Source of the DNA: Palsa-360 sp964622265
GTDB taxonomy: Bacteria > Acidobacteriota > Terriglobia > Acidiferrales > UBA7541
Assembly: GCA_964622265.1 (NCBI GenBank)
Contig: CAZUNI010000011.1
Location: forward strand, 31,883-95,882
DNA: 64,000 bases
Direction of reading: 5' to 3'
Shown: piece by piece, positions 18,696 to 26,873 of the stretch
Position numbering within the stretch: the first letter of the stretch is position 1
Layout of the letters: each line of letters begins with the position of its first letter
The notes under the pieces: model-generated
The model's database searches: none
What the model saw: the letters and a program-made list of their open reading frames with translations, nothing else
What the model was told of the DNA's origin: nothing
Translations under genes and position numbers: made by a program

Positions 18696-18775
18696 GGTTT
18701 GGCTGGCTCAGGACTCCGTAGAAATGTTTGTTGTTCAGGCAGGCTCCATTCAGAGCTTACCCGAAACGGGCCTTG

Positions 18776-19102
18776 CTACTCCTCCTTGCCTTCCGGTTGG
18801 AGTGTGGCCACTGCGGAACGCAGTACTTTCACTTTTACCTGATCGGAAATACGAAGCTGAATGGCGTCGCCTTCAAGGCCGACGATCGTGCCGAACAAGC
18901 CTCCGCTGGTGACTACCTTGTCTCCATTTTTCAGGGAGTTCAGCATTTCCTGGGTCTTTTTCTGGCGGCGCTGCGCGGGAAGGATCAGCAAAACATAAAA
19001 AATCACCATGATAATCAGCAGCGGCGCGAATTGCATGAAGCTGCCGCCACCCAGTCCCTGGGCCATCAAAGACAGACTTCCCGTTGAAAAAATGCCTGAC
19101 AT
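18776..19102 (-). CDS. yajC: Sec translocase accessory subunit YajC
   Basis: A small (108-residue) single-helix membrane protein that associates with SecDF. The hydrophobic helix FAPLLIIMVIFYVLLILPA is at about residues 25-43, followed by the family block QRRQKKTQEMLNSLKNGDKV and VTSGGLFGTIVGL. It lies between tgt and secD as in most bacteria. Confidence 0.96.
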   Translation of the reverse strand: MSGIFSTGSLSLMAQGLGGGSFMQFAPLLIIMVIFYVLLILPAQRRQKKTQEMLNSLKNGDKVVTSGGLFGTIVGLEGDAIQLRISDQVKVKVLRSAVATLQPEGKEE

Positions 19103-19284
19103 TTCTTTGACTCCATCTTCGCTCGGCGACTGTGCCAGAATTCGCTGCCGCGGATTTTCAACTCCCCTTCGCTGACACCCACTGCCGACGAGAGCTCCAC
19201 CCGTTCATTCCGGCGGAATCCACGTTCCGGTCAAATCCAGAACGCGCAGCGTCAGAGTAGAGCACGCTTCCGTACCGGCCTGCT

Positions 19285-20421
19285 TCAGGGTTGACCCGCT
19301 GCGATGCGAGCTTGAAGCTCAGAGGAGAATTGCGCTAGTTCCCCGGACGCGATAGCCTGTCGAATCTTGGCCATAATGTCAAGAAAAAACGCAACATTGT
19401 GGTGCGAGTTCAAAATCGAGGCCAGGATTTCATTGGCCATAAAAAGGTGCCGCAGGTACGCCCGCGAGTAGGTCCGGCAGACCATGCAGGAGCACTCCTC
19501 ATCCAGGGGGCGAAGATCGGCGGCATAGCTGGCGTTCTTGATATTGATCCTGCCAGTGCTGGTGAATAGGCACCCGTTGCGAGCGTTCCGTGTGGGCAAC
19601 ACGCAATCCATCATATCGATACCGCATTTCACATAGTCTGGAAGCTGTTCGGGCAGACCGACACCCATCACATAGCGCGGGCGGTCGACGGGAAGTTCTT
19701 CGGCGGCCGTGGATGCCATTTCGCAAGAGAGCGTATGCGGTTCGCCAACCGCAAGCCCACCAATGGCATAGCCGGGGAAATCGAGATCCACAAGCTGGTG
19801 GGCGCTGTCTCGGCGCAGATCGGCGTACACGCCGCCCTGCACGATTGCAAATAACGCTTGTCCCGGTGTGGTGGAGGCATCTGCGTTGTCTTTCGCGTAC
19901 TCGCGGCAGCGGCGCGCCCATTCAGTGGTGCGCTTCACAGCGGCGGCGGCGCGTTCGCGGTCAGCGGGGTACTCGATGCATTCATCCAAGACCATCGCAA
20001 TGTCCGAGCCGAGCGCCTGCTGAATCTCGATGGACTTTGCCGGCGTGAGGGAATGCTCGGAGCCATCGAGATGGGAACGGAAAATCACACCGTCGTCGGT
20101 CACCTTGCGAAGATCGGCGAGGCTGAATACCTGGAAGCCGCCGGAATCGGTGAGGATTGCTTTCGGCCACGCCATAAATTTGTGCAGTCCGCCAAAGCCC
20201 CTGATTCGTTCGTGGCCAGGTCGCAGGTAAAGGTGATACGTGTTGCCCAACAGAATTTGGACGCCAAGCTCGCCGAGGGCTTGCTGCGTCAGGCCCTTCA
20301 CCGTGCCTGCAGTGCCGACAGGCATGAATGCAGGAGTGTCGACCACACCATGCGGCGTTGTGAGGCGGCCCAGGCGCGCGCCGGTAGGATCAGTTTTCAG
20401 GACTTCGAAGCTAAATTGCAT
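19285..20421 (-). CDS. tgt: tRNA-guanine(34) transglycosylase
   Basis: Exchanges guanine 34 of GUN-anticodon tRNAs for the queuosine precursor preQ1. The catalytic region LTDSGGFQVFSL and the second conserved segment (GIDMMDCVLPTRNARNG) are intact, and the C-terminal zinc site appears as CSCMVC with a downstream His. The ATG at 20421 (MQFSFEV) fits the normal family start; an in-frame ATG ten codons upstream (20451) has no better ribosome site. It heads the sec-ton gene series, 182 bases before yajC. Confidence 0.95.
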   Translation of the reverse strand: MQFSFEVLKTDPTGARLGRLTTPHGVVDTPAFMPVGTAGTVKGLTQQALGELGVQILLGNTYHLYLRPGHERIRGFGGLHKFMAWPKAILTDSGGFQVFSLADLRKVTDDGVIFRSHLDGSEHSLTPAKSIEIQQALGSDIAMVLDECIEYPADRERAAAAVKRTTEWARRCREYAKDNADASTTPGQALFAIVQGGVYADLRRDSAHQLVDLDFPGYAIGGLAVGEPHTLSCEMASTAAEELPVDRPRYVMGVGLPEQLPDYVKCGIDMMDCVLPTRNARNGCLFTSTGRINIKNASYAADLRPLDEECSCMVCRTYSRAYLRHLFMANEILASILNSHHNVAFFLDIMAKIRQAIASGELAQFSSELQARIAAGQP

Positions 20422-20522
20422 CGTGGTGAGTTTAACAGGGCGATTGGGCATTTCTACATTCGATTGGCTTCCTTGATGTACTTGGCCAGCGGTGGTGACT
20501 CGCTTCAGCTTAAAAAGGTGTC

Positions 20523-20620
20523 CTCACCGTCCCGAACAACATGGGACGGTGAGTCCTCTAAAAAACCGTCCTTGATCCAGCTTCTGTAGAGGCCGCCGGT
20601 TTTTTGGGCGGCCCGTTTTT
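20523..20620. other. Two hairpins upstream of tgt
   Basis: The first hairpin pairs CTCACCGTCCC (20523-20533) with GGGACGGTGAG (20543-20553), followed on the minus strand by GACACCTTTTT. The second pairs GGCCGCC (20591-20597) with GGCGGCC (20607-20613), followed on the plus strand by CGTTTTT (20614-20620). They are back-to-back terminator-like structures in a gap with no gene ending in it. They may insulate the divergent tgt and DUF4160 units, act in a tgt leader, or delimit an unannotated small RNA. Confidence 0.55.
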
Positions 20621-20629
20621 GCTCCCGTC

Positions 20630-20658
20630 TTGATAACCCAAGTTGCTTGGGTTATACT
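20630..20658 (+). promoter_or_regulatory. Sigma-70-like promoter of the DUF4160/DUF2442 pair
   Basis: The -35 TTGATA (20630-20635) and -10 TATACT (20653-20658) are separated by exactly 17 bases. The predicted start of transcription, about 7 bases after the -10, coincides with the GTG at 20665, so the message is probably leaderless or nearly so. Confidence 0.75.
20633..20655. promoter_or_regulatory. Operator-like palindrome inside promoter spacer
   Basis: A perfect inverted repeat with 10-bp arms, ATAACCCAAG and CTTGGGTTAT, and a 3-base centre (TTG). It fills the space between the -35 and -10 boxes and overlaps both. A protein bound here would block RNA polymerase, as in autoregulated toxin-antitoxin operons. 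The binding protein is unknown; the DUF2442 product is the nearest candidate. Confidence 0.7.
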
Positions 20659-20664
20659 CAATCC

Positions 20665-20919
20665 GTGGCATCGCTTCGTTTCGGAAACGTGCTGTTCATT
20701 GCCTATCCGCAAGACCATGAGCCGCGCCATGTTCATGGTTTTGTTGAGCGGACCGAAGTGATCGTTGACCCCACCTTCTCCGGAGATGTCACGCTTGCCG
20801 ACCGGCCCGACTGCATTCGGCCGGGCAATGCAAAGCGCAGCGACGTGCGCAAAATTTTGAGAACAGCGGCGAAATATTTCGAAGAATTGGTTTCCCTTTG
20901 GGAGAAAATGCATGCGTAA
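20665..20919 (+). CDS. DUF4160 family protein
   Basis: An 84-residue protein of family DUF4160. The conserved block YPQDHEPRHVHGF is near residues 13-25 and the C-terminal helix is RKILRTAAKYFEELVSLWEKM. The GTG at 20665 is chosen because it matches the predicted transcription start; a longer frame opening with TTG at 20647 would begin inside the promoter. Its last 8 bases overlap the DUF2442 start. DUF4160/DUF2442 pairs behave like small mobile two-gene modules and some authors suspect toxin-antitoxin function; activity is unproven. Confidence 0.85.
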   Translation: MASLRFGNVLFIAYPQDHEPRHVHGFVERTEVIVDPTFSGDVTLADRPDCIRPGNAKRSDVRKILRTAAKYFEELVSLWEKMHA

Positions 20920-21352
20920 GCTAAAACACAAGATCAATGTTACCGGCGGGCAGATCGACGCAGCCATAACGCGCGCCCGGCAATTTGAGGCCACTGAGCC
21001 CCGTGTCACAACGGCCCAGTATCGAACCAAAGAGGATTTGGTCAGCCTTTGTTTCGCCGATGGTGTAAGGGTCTCAATCCCGCGAAAGCAATTGCAAGGC
21101 CTCGAACGCGCGGATGGAACACAACTATCGAAAATCGAAATTGTGGGAAATGGGACCGGACTCCATTGGCCGTTGCTCGACGTAGATCACTACGTGCCTG
21201 GCCTGCTGGAGCATCGATTTGGTACGAAACGTTGGATGAACGAAATCGGGCGCCGGGGTGGTTTGGTAAAGAGCAAAGCCAAGGCAAGCGCCGCCAGAAG
21301 GAATGGGCAAAAGGGTGGAAGACCTCGATTGGGAGTACTTTCCCGGTCATGA
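20912..21352 (+). CDS. DUF2442 protein with basic AT-hook-like tail
   Basis: A 146-residue partner of DUF4160. The DUF2442 core (DLVSLCFADGVRVSIPRKQL, then GTGLHWPLLDVDHYVPGLL) occupies about residues 45-105. The tail, RRGGLVKSKAKASAARRNGQ then KGGRPRLG, is strongly basic and its GGRPR resembles an AT-hook core, consistent with DNA binding. It overlaps the upstream gene by 8 bases. The pair is probably a transcription unit controlled by the palindromic promoter, with this protein a candidate repressor or antitoxin (inference). Confidence 0.82.
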   Translation: MRKLKHKINVTGGQIDAAITRARQFEATEPRVTTAQYRTKEDLVSLCFADGVRVSIPRKQLQGLERADGTQLSKIEIVGNGTGLHWPLLDVDHYVPGLLEHRFGTKRWMNEIGRRGGLVKSKAKASAARRNGQKGGRPRLGVLSRS

Positions 21353-21390
21353 AGAATAAGTTGGCAAGAAAATTGCAAATCGAGCGGGGT

Positions 21391-22197
21391 TCAAGGTTCA
21401 ACAGGCATAACAGGTATCGCGGCGATTAGAGATTGTGTATAGGGATGAGTCGGCGTTCCCAGGACCTGCTCGGCTGGGCCTGTTTCCACGATGCGGCCAC
21501 CCTGCATTACTGCGATGCGCGTGGCGAGTTGCGCTACGACCGGGAGACTGTGGGAGATCAGTAGGTAGGTGAGGGCGAAATCGCGCTGGAGGTTTTGCAG
21601 CAATTCGAGAATCTGCGCGCCGACGGAAACATCCAGCGCGGAAACTGGTTCATCGGCAACAACCAGCCGCGGGCGTAGAATCAGGGCGCGGGCGATGCCG
21701 ATACGCTGTCGCTGACCGCCGGAAAATTCGTGCGGGTAGCGCGTCATGGCGTCTTCATTCATTCCCACAGCTCGTAGGATTTCGGCGACGCGGTCGCGAC
21801 GCTGGGCGCGAGACAGTTGTGGCTCATGAATTTCCAGCGGCTCGCCGACGATGGCTCCTACGCGCATCCTCGGGTCGAGAGAGCCGAAGGGGTCCTGAAA
21901 CACCATCTGCATTTCGCGGCGCAGGGCTCGCAGGGCGGGTCCGCGCGCGGCGAGGAAGTCGCGTCCCTCGATCAGTAATTCACCGGAATCCGGTTCGATC
22001 AGACGCAGCAACATGCGGGCTAGCGTTGTCTTGCCGCTGCCGGATTCGCCTACTATTGCCAGCGTTTCACCGGCAGCTAGGTCGAGGCTTGCTCCTTCGA
22101 CGGCGATCACGCGAGCGCGTTCGCCCATTGCAAACGTGCCTGCCGGGGCGGAAAATGTCTTCCGCAGGTTTCGCGCTTCGAGAAGTGGTGCGGTCAA
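21391..22197 (-). CDS. Peptide-type ABC transporter ATP-binding protein (OppF/DppF-like)
   Basis: A 268-residue ATPase for a peptide/nickel ABC importer. It has Walker A GESGSGKTT, the Q-loop VFQDPFGSLDPRM, signature SGGQRQR, Walker B LVVADEPVSALD and the switch His in LLISHSL. It starts at a TTG (22197) that overlaps the stop of the upstream ATPase (TTGA), which decides the start; further upstream extension lies inside the other gene. No permease or binding protein is encoded nearby, so the channel partner lies elsewhere. Confidence 0.9.
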   Translation of the reverse strand: MTAPLLEARNLRKTFSAPAGTFAMGERARVIAVEGASLDLAAGETLAIVGESGSGKTTLARMLLRLIEPDSGELLIEGRDFLAARGPALRALRREMQMVFQDPFGSLDPRMRVGAIVGEPLEIHEPQLSRAQRRDRVAEILRAVGMNEDAMTRYPHEFSGGQRQRIGIARALILRPRLVVADEPVSALDVSVGAQILELLQNLQRDFALTYLLISHSLPVVAQLATRIAVMQGGRIVETGPAEQVLGTPTHPYTQSLIAAIPVMPVEP

Positions 22198-23222
22198 ATC
22201 GCGGCTCCTGGGCTGACGCAATCGACAAGAATGCAGCGCGCGCGGTGCTCTGGGCCAGCATTGCGCAGCTCCGGCATCGCGGTTGTGCATTCATCACGAC
22301 GGAGCGCGCAGCGCGGCTCAAAGGCGCAGCCGGTGGGCAGCGCCGTGAGGGACGGCACATTACCGGGAATCGGCTCGAGTTTCCGCCGCACCAGTTGCGG
22401 AGAGGCGCGCAACAAGCCTGCTGTGTAGGGATGTTGCGGGTGTGCCAGTACCTCTCGCGCCGGGCCTTCCTCCACGATGCGGCCGGCGTAGGTGACGGCG
22501 ATGCGGTCGGCTACCTGAGCGACTACGCCCAAATCGTGCGTGATGAATAGGAGCGCCAGACCGAGATCCCGGCGCAGCCGCGCGAGTAGTTCGAGAATTT
22601 GCTTTTGCACGGTTACGTCGAGCGCTGTCGTTGGCTCGTCGGCGATTAGCAGGCGCGGTTCGCAGTGACCGTTCGTTATAGAGGCGGCACCCGCAGCCAG
22701 TGCCATCGCAATCATCACGCGCTGGCGCAAGCCGCCGGAAAGCTGGTGCGGATATTGCCGCGCGCGCATAGCAGGGTCCGGCACGGCAGCGCGTTCGAGC
22801 GCGGCGAGAACATGGCGGTCCACTTCCGCGCTTGCGAGGTTGGCGCTGTGCGCTCGAATCGCCTCGGCAATTTGCGCGCCTACGCGCATGACGGGATTCA
22901 GCGCGGTCATCGGCTCCTGAAAAATCATGGCAATATCGCGTCCGCGAATGGCGATGCGTTCGCGTTCGGTGAGCGCAAACAAATTTACGCGCAACCCGCC
23001 GTTCGCATTAGCAAGCCACGCTTCGCCGAAAACTTTTGCGCCCGGCGGCAGCAAACCCATCAGCGCGAGCGCGAGCATCGATTTTCCGCTGCCCGATTCG
23101 CCGACCAAGCCAAGCGACTCGCCTGTCTGTAGAGTAAAGGACACGTCGTCAACGGGACGAATCCATCCCGCAGGCGTGGGAAGCTCGACTGTCAGGTTGC
23201 AAAGCTCTATCAGAGCCGACAC
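22194..23222 (-). CDS. Peptide-type ABC transporter ATP-binding protein (OppD/DppD-like)
   Basis: A 342-residue companion ATPase. Motifs are Walker A GESGSGKS, Q-loop IFQEPMTALNPVM, signature SGGLRQR, Walker B LLIADEPTTALD and ITHDLG, followed by the Cys-containing oligopeptide-transporter C-terminal domain (LPTGCAFEPRCALRRDEC). A 13-residue insertion (GAASITNGHCEPR) sits between the signature helix and Walker B, unusual for the family. The GTG at 23222 is preferred, since the longer frame upstream shows no homology. It ends in a 4-base overlap with the second ATPase. Confidence 0.9.
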   Translation of the reverse strand: MSALIELCNLTVELPTPAGWIRPVDDVSFTLQTGESLGLVGESGSGKSMLALALMGLLPPGAKVFGEAWLANANGGLRVNLFALTERERIAIRGRDIAMIFQEPMTALNPVMRVGAQIAEAIRAHSANLASAEVDRHVLAALERAAVPDPAMRARQYPHQLSGGLRQRVMIAMALAAGAASITNGHCEPRLLIADEPTTALDVTVQKQILELLARLRRDLGLALLFITHDLGVVAQVADRIAVTYAGRIVEEGPAREVLAHPQHPYTAGLLRASPQLVRRKLEPIPGNVPSLTALPTGCAFEPRCALRRDECTTAMPELRNAGPEHRARCILVDCVSPGAAI

Positions 23223-23279
23223 CCGTACATCATAAGATGGATTTTGCTCCCCGGCGCAGAAACGGCATATAGTGTCGCC

Positions 23280-23564
23280 ATGCCGTCCATGGAATGTCCC
23301 GAATGCCACATGCCTGCGGGGAGCGGGATGGGGAAACCCTATTGCCCGCAATGCGGATGGAATCGTGGGGTGGCGGAGAAACAGACGCGTTTCCTGCTAA
23401 AGCTGCTGCCTATATTGGTGATGATTTTCGACGCACCGCTCATTATATGGATTTTCGTGGGGCACGCCGAGGTGTCCATCCTCGCGGCGTTTGCCGGCCT
23501 GGCGATTGTGCCGGCAATCCTTGTGGTCTTAATTATGCGCGGCAAGGTGCGGATTGGAAATTAA
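23280..23564 (+). CDS. Small zinc-ribbon membrane protein
   Basis: A 94-residue protein with an N-terminal zinc ribbon (Cys 6, 9, 22 and 25: CPECHMP...YCPQCGW) followed by two membrane helices (about residues 38-60 and 65-85). The function is unknown; proteins of this shape may sense metal or redox state or act as membrane adaptors. It is encoded divergently from the ABC ATPases and convergently with the kinase gene 22 bases away. Confidence 0.75.
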   Translation: MPSMECPECHMPAGSGMGKPYCPQCGWNRGVAEKQTRFLLKLLPILVMIFDAPLIIWIFVGHAEVSILAAFAGLAIVPAILVVLIMRGKVRIGN

Positions 23565-23586
23565 ACGGGCGAAATCTTCCGGAAAA

Positions 23587-24561
23587 TTATTTCAGGTGTG
23601 CCACTAACAAAAGAAGTTTGAAAATTACTACAGGAATCATTGCGAGCTTGGCAAAGGACAGTATTCTCTTTGCGATCGGTAAAGGTTCCTTTTTTTCACT
23701 TCGTTTGACGGAATGATCGGTTACTTCCACCGTTTCCGGATGCTCCAGATCCAAAGCAAACTTCCTGGCGCTGGCGTATCGATTTTCGGGGTCCCGTTCC
23801 AGGGATCGAAAGATGATCTCCTGCATCTGCGCAGAAATTTCGGGATTGATTTCGCGCGGGGGCGTGGGGTCGTTGACCAGGCGATCGTTCATTACCGCAA
23901 GGGGATTCGGGCCGTCAAACGGCGTGTGCGCAGTCAGCATTTCGTAAAGGATGACTCCGAGCGCGTACACATCGCTCCGGCCATCGCCGCGCTTTTTCCT
24001 GATTTGCTCGGGAGAAATGTAATCCGGCGTGCCCATCGCATTCGACAGCTTGGAAAACGTAAGTCGACGCACACCCTCGGCGCCGGAGATGCCAAAATCA
24101 ATAAGCTTAACGCTGTCGTCCTCGCCGACCATGATGTTTTCCGGCTTCAGATCCCGGTGAACGACACCCTGGCTGTGAATGTATTCGAGTGCGTTGCATA
24201 CGCCAATCGCGATTCGCGCCGCACGCTCGGGGAAAAGCTTTCCCTGTTTAGTAAGAATTTCGCGCAGGAATTTCCCTTCCACCCACTCCATCACGATGCA
24301 GAGATGATCGAGATCTTCCGCAGGCATCGTTTCCACAACATTGGGGTGATGCAGCTTGCGTCCGATGAACGCTTCCCGCTGGAATCGGCTGTAAAAGACG
24401 GGATCGCATTCCAGTTCCGGGTGGGGAATCTTAATGGCCACCATCCGGCCGGTTCGCAAATCCGCGGCGCGATAGATCGTGGTCATCGAGGTCCGCGCCG
24501 CAAGCGCCTCGATGCGGTAATGCTCGAATCGATCGCCGGGCTGTAGTTGAGTCATCAGCAT
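23587..24561 (-). CDS. Membrane-anchored Ser/Thr protein kinase
   Basis: A 324-residue Hanks-type kinase. The ATP-binding Lys is K44 (VAIKIP), the catalytic loop HRDLKPEN starts at residue 135 and DFG is at 155-157; APE appears as SPE in DYISPEQ. The glycine-rich loop is degenerate (ALAARTSMTTIY lacks GxGxxG), so nucleotide affinity may be altered. A C-terminal helix (about 300-322) anchors it, leaving almost nothing outside the membrane, so it has no sensory ectodomain of its own. Acidobacteria typically carry many such kinases. Confidence 0.93.
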   Translation of the reverse strand: MLMTQLQPGDRFEHYRIEALAARTSMTTIYRAADLRTGRMVAIKIPHPELECDPVFYSRFQREAFIGRKLHHPNVVETMPAEDLDHLCIVMEWVEGKFLREILTKQGKLFPERAARIAIGVCNALEYIHSQGVVHRDLKPENIMVGEDDSVKLIDFGISGAEGVRRLTFSKLSNAMGTPDYISPEQIRKKRGDGRSDVYALGVILYEMLTAHTPFDGPNPLAVMNDRLVNDPTPPREINPEISAQMQEIIFRSLERDPENRYASARKFALDLEHPETVEVTDHSVKRSEKKEPLPIAKRILSFAKLAMIPVVIFKLLLLVAHLK

Positions 24562-24883
24562 TAGAAAAGTCTCAAATCATCAGGACAGCGACTGCCCGCA
24601 TTTCCATTCATGCTTGAAAATTAACTCGCGAATTCTAAAGGAGGCATAAGCAAAACATTCATACGTTATAAATGAGGCGGAACTCACATAGAATCTGGCA
24701 GTTAGCACTTGAACGTTTGAACATTTTCCCGGAGCGATCTCGATCTGGCGAAACATGCGTTGGCTGGCAAGATCACCTTTCGACAGTGAATGCGCGCCTA
24801 GCAGCCATTCGGCATTGAACCAGCGGCACCAATGCCAGTACACTGAATGCCTAAAGTCGGAGCGTAATTCACTCGATTCTGAA
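24562..24883. other. 322-base divergent intergenic region
   Basis: It lies between the kinase and the MFS gene, which diverge, so both promoters should be here. It is more AT-rich than the flanks. I see no hairpin terminator, RNA gene or credible small coding region. An upstream in-frame extension of the MFS gene from 24755 lacks hydrophobic or family sequence. Confidence 0.5.
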
Positions 24884-26230
24884 ATGGCCTCGGACCCTCA
24901 ATCCACTCTGGACTGGAAAGCGCTATTCCGCGTACCGGGATTCCCTTTCTTTTTCTTCGCCATGTTTGTGTCGCTGTTCGGCACGGGCATGAATTTCGCG
25001 GGTGTGACGTGGTACGTCCTGGGCGTGACTCATTCGACGGTAAAAGTCGGCTTCATCGTGATTCTTGTGACGATTCCGGGATTGGTCGTTCCCCCGTTTG
25101 GGGGCGTTCTGATTGACCGCGTGGACCGGCGGTATCTGGGTGTGACACTGGACGCTGCCCGTGCCGTTCTGGTGTTGGGCACGGCTGCGCTGGCTTATGC
25201 GGGCCGGCTCTCCATGTGGGAGCTGTATTCGATGGTGCTGCTACTGGGCGTGGGGTTTGCGATTTATTGGTCCACGACCAATGCACTGGTGCAGGAACTG
25301 GTTCCACGGGAAAAGCTGGTTACGGCCAACGCAACCGTGCTCATCGCTGTGCAAGGCGGAATGACGGCGGCTGGAGCGCTGGTGGGATTTATCTACGAAC
25401 GATCCGGCCTCTCGGGAATTTTAGGAATTGACGGCACCACGTATCTTATCTCCGCCATTTGCCTGCTGCTCTTGCGGCAGGGGTATCACGCTCCTCATGA
25501 GGCGCAGAGTTCGCGCCTGCTGTCAGCATCCCCCACGATTGAGGCGCCTCCGGAAATGTCCGAACCGTCGCTGATGCGCGCGGATGAGAGTTCATTTTCT
25601 CCGGCCAGCGTGCTGGCGGACATCGGCGAGGGATTGCGATACCTGAGGCAGCAGCCCCGCGTATTGGCGCTGGGGATTACTTACGCATGCATGATGGCCG
25701 GAGTGATCAGCGCGAATATTCTGGTGGTTGCTCTGGCGAAAGATTTGCTGCGTGCGGGGCCTCGCGGATACGGATACATCGAGATGGGGTGGGCTATCGG
25801 CGCGGTGGTAGGAGGACTAGCGGCGGGAACAGCGGCACGGAAAAGGCCGCAAAGCGTGCTGGTTTTGGCGCTGGCCATACTGGCCATCGGCCATACGCTG
25901 TTTCCCTATGCGCGCTTTCTGATTACGGCAGTAGCAATGAATGCGCTGTTTGGAGCCTGTCGCGCGCTTGGCGGCGTGCTGACGCAATCCTCCATCATGA
26001 CGACCGTTCCACGTCGGCTGATGGGCCGCACGCAATCGGCGTTTTCGGTAATTTCGACCATTCTGCAAATCATTATGAGTTTTACGCTCGGTTGGTCCGC
26101 GCAACATGCCACGCTTTCAATTGCGTTTCTGCTGCTCGGGGCGATCTATGGAGGCGCCGTATTGGCGGCGCTGAGGGCGGGGACGCTCGCTGGGGGCGCG
26201 CAGGAGACTGTGTCTCCTGCTGCGAGTTGA
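24884..26230 (+). CDS. MFS transporter (MFS_3 / enterobactin-exporter-like)
   Basis: A 448-residue major facilitator permease with twelve predicted helices, probably a drug or siderophore exporter. The N-terminal half holds VPPFGGVLIDRVDRRYLGV, the loop 2-3 motif of the family. The central loop (about residues 205-245) is polar and is followed by a second set of helices. The ATG at 24884 (MASDPQ) is chosen because upstream residues are not hydrophobic; no clear ribosome site is visible, so the start is uncertain. The substrate cannot be deduced. Confidence 0.9.
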   Translation: MASDPQSTLDWKALFRVPGFPFFFFAMFVSLFGTGMNFAGVTWYVLGVTHSTVKVGFIVILVTIPGLVVPPFGGVLIDRVDRRYLGVTLDAARAVLVLGTAALAYAGRLSMWELYSMVLLLGVGFAIYWSTTNALVQELVPREKLVTANATVLIAVQGGMTAAGALVGFIYERSGLSGILGIDGTTYLISAICLLLLRQGYHAPHEAQSSRLLSASPTIEAPPEMSEPSLMRADESSFSPASVLADIGEGLRYLRQQPRVLALGITYACMMAGVISANILVVALAKDLLRAGPRGYGYIEMGWAIGAVVGGLAAGTAARKRPQSVLVLALAILAIGHTLFPYARFLITAVAMNALFGACRALGGVLTQSSIMTTVPRRLMGRTQSAFSVISTILQIIMSFTLGWSAQHATLSIAFLLLGAIYGGAVLAALRAGTLAGGAQETVSPAAS

Positions 26231-26326
26231 AATGGTTTCGTAGAGCTGTCTTGAAGCCGGTTAGATGCGATCAGGAGTATATGCACTCAACTTGACTCAA
26301 CTGCCCATCGACAGTAGGGTTTGACC

Positions 26327-26515
26327 GTGAAGGTCCGTGATATCCTTAAGCAGCTTGAGGAAGACAGTTGGTTCCTGGCTCGGATCAGGGGCAGCCACCG
26401 ACAATATAAACATCCGGCAAAGCCGGGTCTTGTGACAATTCCCGGGAAACCGAACGATGAATTAGCACCCGGAACTCTGAACAGTATCTTGAAGCAAGCC
26501 GGGCTAAAAAAATGA
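26327..26515 (+). CDS. hicA: HicA-type mRNA interferase toxin
   Basis: A 62-residue HicA/YcfA-like toxin with a double-stranded-RNA-binding fold. The catalytic His lies in RGSHRQYKHP and the second strand in GLVTIPGKPNDELAPGTLNS. The GTG at 26327 (MKVRDIL) has AGGG 7 bases upstream, better placed than the TTG at 26321. It overlaps the next gene by 4 bases (ATGA), the usual toxin-first order of hicAB. Confidence 0.9.
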   Translation: MKVRDILKQLEEDSWFLARIRGSHRQYKHPAKPGLVTIPGKPNDELAPGTLNSILKQAGLKK

Positions 26516-26727
26516 AGCGTTTTTTAATCGTCATCGAGCAAACAGAAAGCGGGTATTCCAGCTATTCACCGGACCTGCCTGGTTGTGTTTCCACTGGAAA
26601 AACGCGCGAAGAAGTGAAGCGGAACATGCGCGAAGCCATCGAATTCCACGTCGATGGCCTGCGAGAGGAAGGGTATCCCGTGCCGGAACCCCATACCTCA
26701 TCGTCCTACGTTGAACTTCCCGCCTAA
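26512..26727 (+). CDS. hicB: HicB-type antitoxin
   Basis: A 71-residue HicB antitoxin with the partial RNase-H-like fold: FLIVIEQTESGYSSYSPDLP then GCVSTGKTREEVKRNMREAI. It lacks a C-terminal DNA-binding (HTH or RHH) domain, so autoregulation would need another factor or does not occur. It is translationally coupled to the toxin upstream. Confidence 0.9.
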   Translation: MKRFLIVIEQTESGYSSYSPDLPGCVSTGKTREEVKRNMREAIEFHVDGLREEGYPVPEPHTSSSYVELPA

Positions 26728-26873
26728 TCGGTTCACAGATAATGGCTGGAAGCGCTTTTAGGGAACGCGCGGGGACGCACTCGGCATGCCCGCAGCAGTT
26801 GGCGCCAGTGGGGTGAGCCGTGCATGGCAAATCGGGCGGGAAAGCGATAGCATGAGTGGAACGGGGACGCGCG

